DNA of 8,111 nucleotides from CAG-390 sp051867815 (GTDB lineage: Bacteria; Bacillota; Clostridia; Oscillospirales; CAG-272), in contig JBJDZD010000101.1 in the NCBI GenBank assembly GCA_051867815.1, forward strand, positions 1-8,111. The letters are read 5' to 3'. A program made the translations under genes and the position numbers. This document shows, one piece after another, positions 1 through 5,997 of the stretch (position 1 is the stretch's first letter; the number at the start of each line of letters is the position of its first letter). The notes beneath the pieces were generated by a model that worked only from the letters and a program-made list of their open reading frames with translations, was not told the origin of the DNA and did no database searches.

Positions 1-639
1 AGCTTTTCCGGTATCCTCGGCACGAAGAATGCCATTGCATCGACAAAGTATTCCACGACCGGTCTTTCAGCCGAGGATAAGGCGGATATTGCTGACATAG
101 GCTACGGCGTTTCCGTCATCGGCATTGAAAAGATGTTCTCGGATTCCAAGGGCTACACCACGGCGGTGGAAAATCTCGTCAACGGCCATTGGGGCTCTTC
201 GCTGATGGCGTGCTTTGAGTTTGACGGCAATCACTACAATATCAAAGGCGAGCTTGACGAAAACTCCGATTACACGGGACTTATCACGCTGAATTTCGGT
301 TCCAAGCATAAATTTGACGCGATTGGCTTCTCGTCCGGAAGCCTCAAAGGCTTCCCGGGCGTAGCTGAGGTCTATGTCAGCGACGACGGCGTGAATTGGA
401 CCCTTGTCCCCACGGCTTGCTGGGATAACGTCAACGGCAAAACGTTGGTCAGCTGCGGTGAGACTCCTGCCGACCCCTGGAACGGAAACACCGGTAAGGT
501 CACCTGCCTGTTTGACATGGACGGCGTGAGCGGTCAGTATGTTCGCATCGGCATTATCATAGGCAGAAACGACGAGGAAGTCAAGTACAACACCATAAAC
601 ACCCGTGAAATACTCGTTTACGGTGAAAAACTCAGCTGA
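1..639 (+). CDS. Discoidin-like (F5/8 type C) domain protein, 3' end only
   Basis: The reading frame is open from the first base of the window to the TGA at 637-639, leaving 212 C-terminal residues; the start lies upstream. From about residue 52 the sequence follows the F5/8 type C / CBM32-like jelly-roll pattern: an early NLVNGHW segment, a central strand with VYVSDDGVNWTLV (about 122-134), then YVRIGI and a closing EILVYG strand. Such domains bind carbohydrate or cell-surface ligands in secreted or surface proteins. The first 45 or so residues seem to belong to a preceding domain that I do not recognise. The C-terminus has no LPXTG signal and no transmembrane segment, so surface anchoring, if any, would come from the missing N-terminal part. 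The domain call is fairly sure; the function and ligand of the whole protein are unknown. Confidence 0.75.
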   Translation, partial: SFSGILGTKNAIASTKYSTTGLSAEDKADIADIGYGVSVIGIEKMFSDSKGYTTAVENLVNGHWGSSLMACFEFDGNHYNIKGELDENSDYTGLITLNFGSKHKFDAIGFSSGSLKGFPGVAEVYVSDDGVNWTLVPTACWDNVNGKTLVSCGETPADPWNGNTGKVTCLFDMDGVSGQYVRIGIIIGRNDEEVKYNTINTREILVYGEKLS

Positions 640-640
640 A

Positions 641-2086
641 ATGAGGTTCTTCAAAAGAATCCTTCCCGCATGTTTTGACCGCAAGGACATTGCGCACAAT
701 ATACTCTTTGCAATCGTCGCTCTGATCTTGATAGTTGCTTGCTTTCAGATGCAGAGCAAGGAGATGCGGATGATGGAGTATTCCGTCGGTGGCGAGGTGC
801 CGAGCGATATTTATATCCGTCAGTTTGACGCTTGGATGAAGGGGCAGGTCGCGCTTGATCTGCCCGTTGATCCCAAGCTTGAGGCTTTGGAAAACCCCTA
901 CGACCCGGCAGCTCGCCGCGAGGCAGGTGCGTCGTTTTATTGGGACTATGCATATTACAACGGACAGTTTTACTCATATTTCGGTATCGCACCGATTCTT
1001 ACCGTACACGCGCCGGCGTATGCGCTGACGGGAAAACTGCCTAACATCCCCATGACTTGCCTGATACTTGCAATAGCGGCGGTCTTCATGACGGCGCTTG
1101 CCTACCGCGAGGTAGTGCTTCGCTTTATAGAAAAGCCGAATTTTTGGCTCTTCCTTTTGGGACTTGCAGGCGTGGTCTCGGCAAGCGGCGTGTATCTCGG
1201 CGTGCTTTGCTCTGATATGTACTATGTTGCCGTGCTTTCGGCGCAGGTGTTCTCAATGGCGTTCGTTTTTCTTGCGGTACGCGCCATGAGGGAGGGCAAG
1301 CTGTGGATGCGCATGGCGCTTTTGGTGCTTGCGGCGCTTTCGCTGACGCTTACGGTCTGGTCGCGGCCTACCGTTGCGCTGATATGCGTGGCGGTGTTTC
1401 CGTTCTTTATCGAGTTTCTCTGCAGGATTCGCCGCGAGACGCTCAAGGACGGCGTTTTGACCGTTTGCGCATTTGCCGTACCGCTGATTATGGGTGCGGC
1501 GGCAGTTATGATCTACAATGCCGCGCGGTTTTCGTCGCCCTTTGATTTCGGCTCGACTTATCAGCTGACGGTCAGCGACGTGTCGTTGAATACCCTTGAC
1601 AGCTCACTGTTGTTTTCGGCGTTTTTCTCGTATTTCCTATGTCCGGCGTGGCAGACGGAGGTCTACCCTTATATCGAACTGCGCCGTCAGCTCGTCCTGC
1701 CGACGACCGACCGCTATATTTATGCCGACCGCGCCTGCGGTGCGTTTGCTTACGGCTTGCCGCTCGGCATCCTCCTATATCCTCAGCTGTATAGCCTGGA
1801 GAAAGGCCGCGGCGAGCGCGATATTGCGAAAGCGGCAGTCGTTTTGCTTACGGCAGGTCTTGCTTTCGGCATAGCATTTTCGGATTTCTGCATTGGCGGT
1901 GTGAATATGAGGTATATTTACGACATCAGCTTGATGCTCACCCTGATATCGATCGCGGTGCTGATGAATTACAGCGCAAAAGCAAGCGGAATGACTAAGA
2001 TAGCGATTTCTGCTCTGACAGCCCTGCTCTGTGCCGTTTCCGTGTGGACGAATATCGGAGTTGTGATGACTTTTACGGCTAAATAA
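641..2086 (+). CDS. Polytopic membrane protein, probable GT-C-fold glycosyltransferase-like
   Basis: A 481-residue integral membrane protein with roughly 11-13 hydrophobic segments (for example near residues 21-36, 138-154, 168-186, 192-214, 223-261, 271-292, 397-415, 428-443 and 452-475). After the first segment comes a polar, probably extracytoplasmic loop (about 40-112) rich in Asp and Tyr, with WDYAYYNGQFYSYFG at 101-115. A later loop has NAARFSSPFDFGSTYQLT (293-310). This layout of a large first outer loop with acidic residues and many membrane spans resembles PMT/GT39-like GT-C enzymes, which use polyprenyl-phosphate sugars, but no catalytic residue can be assigned with certainty. ATG 641 is preferred. 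It starts one base after the upstream stop codon with only a weak Shine-Dalgarno, suggesting translational coupling. In-frame GTG codons at 605 and 623 would overlap the upstream gene and also lack a ribosome site. The role is inferred. Confidence 0.7.
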   Translation: MRFFKRILPACFDRKDIAHNILFAIVALILIVACFQMQSKEMRMMEYSVGGEVPSDIYIRQFDAWMKGQVALDLPVDPKLEALENPYDPAARREAGASFYWDYAYYNGQFYSYFGIAPILTVHAPAYALTGKLPNIPMTCLILAIAAVFMTALAYREVVLRFIEKPNFWLFLLGLAGVVSASGVYLGVLCSDMYYVAVLSAQVFSMAFVFLAVRAMREGKLWMRMALLVLAALSLTLTVWSRPTVALICVAVFPFFIEFLCRIRRETLKDGVLTVCAFAVPLIMGAAAVMIYNAARFSSPFDFGSTYQLTVSDVSLNTLDSSLLFSAFFSYFLCPAWQTEVYPYIELRRQLVLPTTDRYIYADRACGAFAYGLPLGILLYPQLYSLEKGRGERDIAKAAVVLLTAGLAFGIAFSDFCIGGVNMRYIYDISLMLTLISIAVLMNYSAKASGMTKIAISALTALLCAVSVWTNIGVVMTFTAK

Positions 2087-2134
2087 TGCAATAGCAAAGC
2101 CCTGACCCGTGTGGGTCAGGGCTTTGCTATTGCA
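2087..2134. terminator. Perfect 22-bp stem-loop between convergent genes
   Basis: The arms 2087-2108 and 2113-2134 are exact reverse complements, separated by the loop GTGT (2109-2112). The left arm begins directly after the stop codon of the membrane protein gene. The right arm contains the last five sense codons and the stop of murQ on the other strand. Read on the minus strand, the stem is followed by TTATTTAG, a weak U-tract, so it works best as the terminator of the murQ operon. Read on the plus strand there is no T-run after the stem, so termination there would be less efficient or would rely on the stem alone. Confidence 0.75.
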
Positions 2135-2943
2135 TCGAGGGCCGACGGAACGTCGCCGTATTCGGCGAGCGCTTTTGCGGCGGTTTCGCGGTCGGCGCCC
2201 GAAAGCTCCATGATGATGCGCGTTGCGCGTTCGATCAGCTTTTCATTGGTCGGGCGGACGTTAATCATGAGGTTTGAGCGAACCTTGCCGGTCTTTATCA
2301 TAGCGCAGGTGGAGAAAATGTTAAGTATCAGCTTTTGCGCCGTGCCTGCCTTTAGTCGGGTCGAGCCGGAAATGACCTCCGGACCGACATATACGGAAAC
2401 AGCCACATCCCCCTGTGCTTCCATAAGGGAGCCGGGGTTGCAGGTGACGGCAATCGTTTTACAGCCGCGCTCGCGCGCTTCTCTGAGCGCACCGAGGACG
2501 AAGGGCGCTCTGCCGGATGCGGAGAGACCGACCACAACGTCGCCCTCGCCTGCACCGTCCTCAAGGATGGCGCGCGCGCCCCATTCCTCGCTGTCCTCCG
2601 CTCCCTCAACCGCGCGGAACATTGCCCTCTCACCGCCGGCAATGATGCCGCGCACGAGGTCGTAGTCAACTCCGAAGGTGGGAGGGCATTCCGAGGCGTC
2701 AACCACTCCGAGCCTGCCCGAGGTGCCGCAGCCGACGTATATCAGATGTCCGCCGCTTTCGAGGGCATCGCTGATGATATCAACAGCCGCCGCAATTTCG
2801 GGGAGCTTTTCGTCAATGGCGTCCTCAACGGCGCGGTTCTCCGAGTTTATCAGTCCCACCATCTCAAGGGTAGAGAGCTTGTCGATATTCATCGTCCGGG
2901 GGTTTCTGCCCTCGGTTTTGAGCTTGTCGTAATTGTCGCGCAT
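2116..2943 (-). CDS. murQ: N-acetylmuramic acid 6-phosphate etherase (MurQ), short C-terminus
   Basis: This cytoplasmic enzyme cleaves the D-lactyl ether of MurNAc-6-phosphate to give GlcNAc-6-phosphate and D-lactate in peptidoglycan sugar recycling. The 275-residue protein has the SIS fold with all family signatures: TEGRNP at 10-15, GCGTSGRLG at 71-79, DASECPP at 82-88, EGAED at 113-117, SASGR at 141-145 and GSTRLKAGTAQK at 193-204. Glu85 and Glu116 match the two catalytic glutamates of E. coli MurQ (Glu83 and Glu114). Compared with the E. coli protein (298 residues, from memory) the helical C-terminal tail is about 20-25 residues short, and the last codons lie in the terminator stem. The ATG start has a strong GAGGAGG (2949-2955) five bases upstream and shares one base with the stop of the preceding GDPD gene (TGATG), so the two are translationally coupled. 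It is the last gene of the four-gene operon. No MurNAc kinase or PTS is visible nearby. Confidence 0.95.
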   Translation of the reverse strand: MRDNYDKLKTEGRNPRTMNIDKLSTLEMVGLINSENRAVEDAIDEKLPEIAAAVDIISDALESGGHLIYVGCGTSGRLGVVDASECPPTFGVDYDLVRGIIAGGERAMFRAVEGAEDSEEWGARAILEDGAGEGDVVVGLSASGRAPFVLGALREARERGCKTIAVTCNPGSLMEAQGDVAVSVYVGPEVISGSTRLKAGTAQKLILNIFSTCAMIKTGKVRSNLMINVRPTNEKLIERATRIIMELSGADRETAAKALAEYGDVPSALDAIAKP

Positions 2944-3755
2944 CAGTGCCTCCTCGGATCAAAGCCTTCAAAAACGGCAATGTCGCCGCGCGCCTTTGCG
3001 GTACCGTATTTTTCGGGAGTGTTGACCGTCCATGTGAACGTCAGGACGTTCCAGACCTTTTTGCAGATGACCAGTGGAAGGAGCTTTGGATGATTGCAGT
3101 CGTATGAGATGAAATCGGGCTTTGCAAGGCAATTAAATATCATGCTCGATGCAAGGAAACGGATGAAAATATTGCCCTTTGTTCCCTTTGCAAGAAAATT
3201 GGAGACGAGGACGCCGCGCACAACTCTGGGGCGGTGCTTGCGGAACCAATTAATAAGGAAGGGATTGAAGGATTTTACACAATAGTAGCCCTCATATTTG
3301 TCGAGCATCTTGGCAACCTCCTCGCAAAGGCGGGTGTCGTTGCCCTTAAGCTCGATGCAGAGCGGAGTTGTCGGGGCGATGGCATTCAGAACCTCTTCAA
3401 AGAGCGGGATCTTCTCATAGGTGCCGTTGATCGCCACCCAGCTAAGCTCGGATGCTGTCAGCGCGTCCACTCTCTCGGGGCGTCCGCACATGCGCTCAAG
3501 GGTGTCGTCGTGAAAGACAACGACCACATTGTCCGAGGAAAGGCGGACGTCAAGCTCAATGCCGTAGCCCTCGCGGTCTGCGGCGCGGAACGCCTGCATG
3601 GTGTTTTCAACGGCAAAGTCACCGTGCAGGCCGCGGTGCGCATAGTCCACCTTGAGCGGCTCGATGCTGGTTTTAGGCTCGGGGCGCGGACGGATAAGGA
3701 ATACGTATCCGAGCGATAAAAGTGCAAGTGCGATGATAATATACAGAAAGATCAT
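2943..3755 (-). CDS. Membrane-anchored glycerophosphodiester phosphodiesterase
   Basis: Predicted to hydrolyse glycerophosphodiesters to sn-glycerol 3-phosphate plus an alcohol. A single hydrophobic segment (about residues 2-20) is followed by a GDPD TIM-barrel domain. The catalytic and metal motifs are present: His40-Arg41-Gly, VENT (49-52, with Glu50-Asn51), IELDV (66-70, with Glu67 and Asp69) and FHDD (81-84, with His82). ELKG near residue 135 fits the later metal or substrate strand. The C-terminus reads VFEGFDPR where many relatives have a TNRP-type ending, so this is a subfamily variant. Length, 270 residues, is normal. Arginines and lysine directly after the hydrophobic segment (Arg22, Arg24, Lys28) leave the side on which the catalytic domain lies open. 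The start ATG has GGAG five bases upstream. The gene lies 10 bases after the MFS stop codon and overlaps murQ by one base. Confidence 0.92.
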   Translation of the reverse strand: MIFLYIIIALALLSLGYVFLIRPRPEPKTSIEPLKVDYAHRGLHGDFAVENTMQAFRAADREGYGIELDVRLSSDNVVVVFHDDTLERMCGRPERVDALTASELSWVAINGTYEKIPLFEEVLNAIAPTTPLCIELKGNDTRLCEEVAKMLDKYEGYYCVKSFNPFLINWFRKHRPRVVRGVLVSNFLAKGTKGNIFIRFLASSMIFNCLAKPDFISYDCNHPKLLPLVICKKVWNVLTFTWTVNTPEKYGTAKARGDIAVFEGFDPRRH

Positions 3756-3765
3756 AATAACTCCA

Positions 3766-5277
3766 TTATTCGGGCTTTGAATCGCCGTGGCGAACGAAGA
3801 ACATGGTAACGAATGCGCATCCGGCGAAAATTGCGGCGTAGGGGAAGAGTATCTTCATGCCGAAGTTGTCCATTAAGAAGCCGGATACGACGGGGGTGAG
3901 GGTCTGAGCCGCCATGCTTGCCGTGTAATAAAAGCCGGTGTATTTACCGACGTTGCCGCCGCGTGCAAGCTCGACGACCATGGGGAATGAGTTGACGTTT
4001 ATGGTTGCCCATCCGATGCCGGCGAGGGCGAAGAGTATCATCATTACGGGCAGGGGCGTGCCTGCATCCAGGAAGGCAGCAACGGCAAATGCCGAGGTAA
4101 GCATGATAACGCCTGCGAGAATGGTCTTTTTTCTTCCCACCTTGGATGCGATCATACCAACGGGCAGATAAGCAATAAGCGCCGCGATATTCGCAACGAG
4201 CAGGGTGCTGTTGTAGTCGAGCTGAAGCACCTGTCCGGCGTAAACGGAATATTTGCTCGTTACGGCGTTGTAGCCGAAGAACCAAAGCACGACCGAGCCG
4301 AGCAGGAGGATGAGCGAGGTAAATTCGCTCTTTGAGAGCTTGCGGCTACCCGAAGCGTCGCTTTCGTCGTCGCCCTCAACGATGTTATGCTCGCGGCTGA
4401 TCTCTTCCATTTCCTTTACGAAGCGCGGCTCGCGGACGGTGCTGATGAAGATAACCAAGCTGACGAGCATGATGCCTGCAACGATGCAAAAATAGCCGGT
4501 GTATGGCATGTACGTATTCTTGGTCGAACCCGTGGCAAGGATGATGCCGAGGCCGAGTATCAGGCTTCCGCCGATCGTTCCCATGAGGTTGATGACGGCG
4601 TTTGCCTTAGAGCGGAGCGGTCGCGGCGTAACGTCGGGCATGAGCGCGACGGCAGGAGTGCGGAAGGTTGCCATGGAGAGCAAGAGAATGAGCAGAATAC
4701 CGATGAAGGTGATGAGCATGCTGGGGTCCTTGCCCACGATCTCCTCGTGGATATAGGCGGTGCGTGCCGGAACCATGTAGTCGGTGTAGTTTGCCTTATC
4801 GGTCTCTTCGCCGCTTAAGGGCGAGAGGGCAAGAAATTCTTCGCGCGTGAATTTTTCGCTGAGGACGTATTCCTCTCCGTCCGGGGTGTAGAGGGGCGAG
4901 GAATATTCGTAATCGTAGAGGGTGGCGCGTGCCTCGACGGATTCGAGGTCGGCAATGTTGCCGAGACGGTCAAGCTGAGCCGAATCCACGAAGGAAAGAC
5001 CTATGAGGGTCGCCGCCGCAATAAGAGTGCCGATGATGATAAAGGGCGTGCGACGGCCGAGCTTGGATTTGGTCTTATCGGATATGATTCCGAAGATGGG
5101 CAATAGGAACAAAGCAAAAACATTGTCCGCCGCCATGATAACGCCCGACCATGTCTGCGACATGCCGAAGCGGTCTGTGAGGATCTTGGGAACTATGGTG
5201 TCATATGCCTGCCAAAAGGCGCATATCAGGAAAAAGGCAAAGCCTACGAATAAAGTGCGTTTGTAATTGAGCTTCAT
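3766..5277 (-). CDS. MFS transporter, SLC45/GPH-like sugar carrier with long outer loop
   Basis: A 503-residue secondary carrier with about 12 membrane segments, probably a cation symporter for a sugar or glycoside. The loop after segment 2 carries GIISDKTKSKLGRRTPF (63-79), and the loop after segment 4 carries RTPAVALMPDVTP (206-218). Both are typical of SLC45/GPH-type transporters, as is GIGWATINVNSFPMVVE (420-436). VGRKK at 380-384 is the equivalent loop of the second half. A charged cytoplasmic linker (about 281-319) joins the halves. Unusually, a polar loop of about 90 residues (about 97-186) lies between segments 3 and 4 on the outer side. The ATG start overlaps the Nudix stop (ATGA) and is preceded by AGAGGAAG (5283-5290), five bases away. 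Its operon partners MurQ and GDPD hint at a cell-wall sugar or glycerol-phosphate-linked substrate, but the sequence alone does not define the cargo. Confidence 0.88.
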   Translation of the reverse strand: MKLNYKRTLFVGFAFFLICAFWQAYDTIVPKILTDRFGMSQTWSGVIMAADNVFALFLLPIFGIISDKTKSKLGRRTPFIIIGTLIAAATLIGLSFVDSAQLDRLGNIADLESVEARATLYDYEYSSPLYTPDGEEYVLSEKFTREEFLALSPLSGEETDKANYTDYMVPARTAYIHEEIVGKDPSMLITFIGILLILLLSMATFRTPAVALMPDVTPRPLRSKANAVINLMGTIGGSLILGLGIILATGSTKNTYMPYTGYFCIVAGIMLVSLVIFISTVREPRFVKEMEEISREHNIVEGDDESDASGSRKLSKSEFTSLILLLGSVVLWFFGYNAVTSKYSVYAGQVLQLDYNSTLLVANIAALIAYLPVGMIASKVGRKKTILAGVIMLTSAFAVAAFLDAGTPLPVMMILFALAGIGWATINVNSFPMVVELARGGNVGKYTGFYYTASMAAQTLTPVVSGFLMDNFGMKILFPYAAIFAGCAFVTMFFVRHGDSKPE

Positions 5278-5834
5278 TTTTGCTTCCTCTTTTCAAGAAT
5301 ATATTTCGTTTTAAGTATTGCTGCTTGGGTTTTTCCGTCGGTTATCTCTCCGCAGGCGATCATGTCGCAAAGGCGATCAAGCGGAATGGCTTCAATGTCA
5401 ATGAATTCGTCATCGTCAAAATCCGTTTCGCCCATCGTCAGTCCCTCTGCCAGATACATGGAAAGAACTTCGCCGAGAATGGCGGGGGAGGGGATGAAAT
5501 CGCCGATGTGGGTAAGTGTTTCGCAGGTTGCACCCGTTTCCTCGCGAAGCTCACGCAGAGCCGCCGCACGGCGGTCGGTCTCGCCCGGCTCGAGCTTGCC
5601 GGCAGGTATCTCGAGAAAAACGCGCCCGTGTGCATAGCGGTATTGGCGTACGCAAAGCACTTCGCCGCGTTCGTTGAGCGGAACGATGCTCACGCCGCCC
5701 GGATGAAGCACATGCTCACGCACTGCTTCCTTGCCGTCGGGCGTTTCTACGCGGTCAACGACCATGGTTAGTATTCTGCCCTCGTATTTTACCTCGCCGC
5801 CGAGCTTGCGTTCGGTTTTGTCAATATTTTGCAA
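5274..5834 (-). CDS. Nudix hydrolase, ADP-ribose pyrophosphatase-like
   Basis: A 186-residue protein of the NudF/ADP-ribose pyrophosphatase type, expected to split ADP-ribose or similar nucleoside diphosphate derivatives into AMP and a sugar phosphate. An N-terminal strand region (residues 14-45) precedes VRQYRY (62-67) and the Nudix box at 79-102. The box has Gly79, Glu85, Arg94-Glu95, Glu98-Glu99 and Gly101. Between Glu85 and the Arg-Glu pair there are eight residues instead of the canonical seven. Pro117 and Gly121-Glu122 downstream fit the ADP-ribose group. The start is taken as TTG 5834, because GGGGTGATC (5837-5845) lies just upstream; the only nearby ATG (about 5847 on this strand) hits a stop two codons later. 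It is the first gene of the operon and its stop overlaps the MFS start (ATGA). Substrate specificity is inferred from overall similarity. Confidence 0.92.
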   Translation of the reverse strand: MQNIDKTERKLGGEVKYEGRILTMVVDRVETPDGKEAVREHVLHPGGVSIVPLNERGEVLCVRQYRYAHGRVFLEIPAGKLEPGETDRRAAALRELREETGATCETLTHIGDFIPSPAILGEVLSMYLAEGLTMGETDFDDDEFIDIEAIPLDRLCDMIACGEITDGKTQAAILKTKYILEKRKQK

Positions 5835-5836
5835 AC

Positions 5837-5845
5837 GATCACCCC
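5837..5845 (-). promoter_or_regulatory. Ribosome binding site deciding the TTG start of the Nudix gene
   Basis: On the minus strand the sequence GGGGTGATC closely matches the anti-Shine-Dalgarno complement GGAGGTGATC with one base missing. It ends two bases before TTG 5834, with the GGGGTGA core four bases away. No in-frame ATG lies at a comparable distance, so it supports a TTG start. Confidence 0.7.
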
Positions 5846-5850
5846 ATTAT

Positions 5851-5880
5851 ATAGTATATAACTTATGCAGTTAATACTAT
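5851..5880. promoter_or_regulatory. Imperfect inverted repeat, possible operator of the Nudix operon
   Basis: The arms atagtatataact (5851-5863) and agttaatactat (5869-5880) are inverted copies except for a two-base TA insertion in the first arm, with TATGC between them. The repeat touches the -10 box of the Nudix operon promoter and covers its predicted transcription start. A bound repressor here would block that promoter. No regulator gene is in the window, and AT-rich palindromy can arise by chance. Confidence 0.35.
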
Positions 5881-5907
5881 TATACACTATTTTTTGCCGA
5901 ATGTAAA
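5879..5907 (-). promoter_or_regulatory. Sigma-A-type promoter of the Nudix-MFS-GDPD-murQ operon
   Basis: On the minus strand, TTTACA (5907-5902) is followed after exactly 17 bases by TATAAT (5884-5879). This is a near-perfect vegetative promoter, with one mismatch to TTGACA in the -35 box. The transcript would begin near 5872 and give a leader of about 38 bases before TTG 5834. The region is A/T-rich, with A-tracts in the spacer and upstream. Confidence 0.8.
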
Positions 5908-5918
5908 GAATTTTTTGC
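5889..5918. repeat. Direct repeat ATTTTTTGC x2, 21 bp apart, around the -35 box
   Basis: The nine-base word ATTTTTTGC occurs at 5889-5897 and again at 5910-5918. The copies start 21 bases apart, about two helical turns, and flank the -35 hexamer of the Nudix operon promoter (5902-5907). They could be paired protein sites or simply bent A-tract DNA. They are too short to call with confidence. Confidence 0.3.
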
Positions 5919-5937
5919 AGATTGAAGCCCTTAAGCC

Positions 5938-5966
5938 TTGCATTTTCAGCCGTTTTGTGATAAAAT
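5938..5966 (+). promoter_or_regulatory. Sigma-A-type promoter of tcdA operon
   Basis: TTGCAT (5938-5943) and TAAAAT (5961-5966) are separated by 17 bases. Each hexamer is close to consensus. Transcription would begin near 5973, about 25 bases before the tcdA ATG at 5998, which leaves room for the ribosome site. It diverges from the Nudix operon promoter, with the two -35 boxes about 30 bases apart. Confidence 0.7.
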
Positions 5967-5997
5967 TAAGAAAATCTTTAACTTGGGCGGTGTACCG

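Noticed and set aside
605..640. GTG 605 or GTG 623 as start of the membrane protein
   Set aside because: Neither has a Shine-Dalgarno site, and both would add residues translated from the tail of the upstream gene; ATG 641 gives a normal basic N-terminus before the first membrane segment.
67..699. Minus-strand open frame opposite the discoidin gene
   Set aside because: It lies antisense to a recognisable domain protein, with no ribosome site or conserved motif.
2087..2134. Perfect inverted repeat as an assembly fold-back artefact
   Set aside because: The two sides run into different recognisable genes and the palindrome stops cleanly at 22 bp, which fits a stem-loop better than a chimera.
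2111..2665. Long plus-strand open frame opposite murQ
   Set aside because: It is Ser/Ala/Arg-rich with no family resemblance, and it lies wholly antisense to a clear MurQ sequence; it is a shadow caused by codon bias.
5280..5771. Plus-strand open frame opposite the Nudix gene
   Set aside because: It is antisense to a complete Nudix domain and has no supported start.
5938..5997. N-terminal extension of TcdA from TTG 5938
   Set aside because: The TTG forms part of the -35 box, and the extra residues have no match to the family; the ATG at 5998 has a ribosome site.
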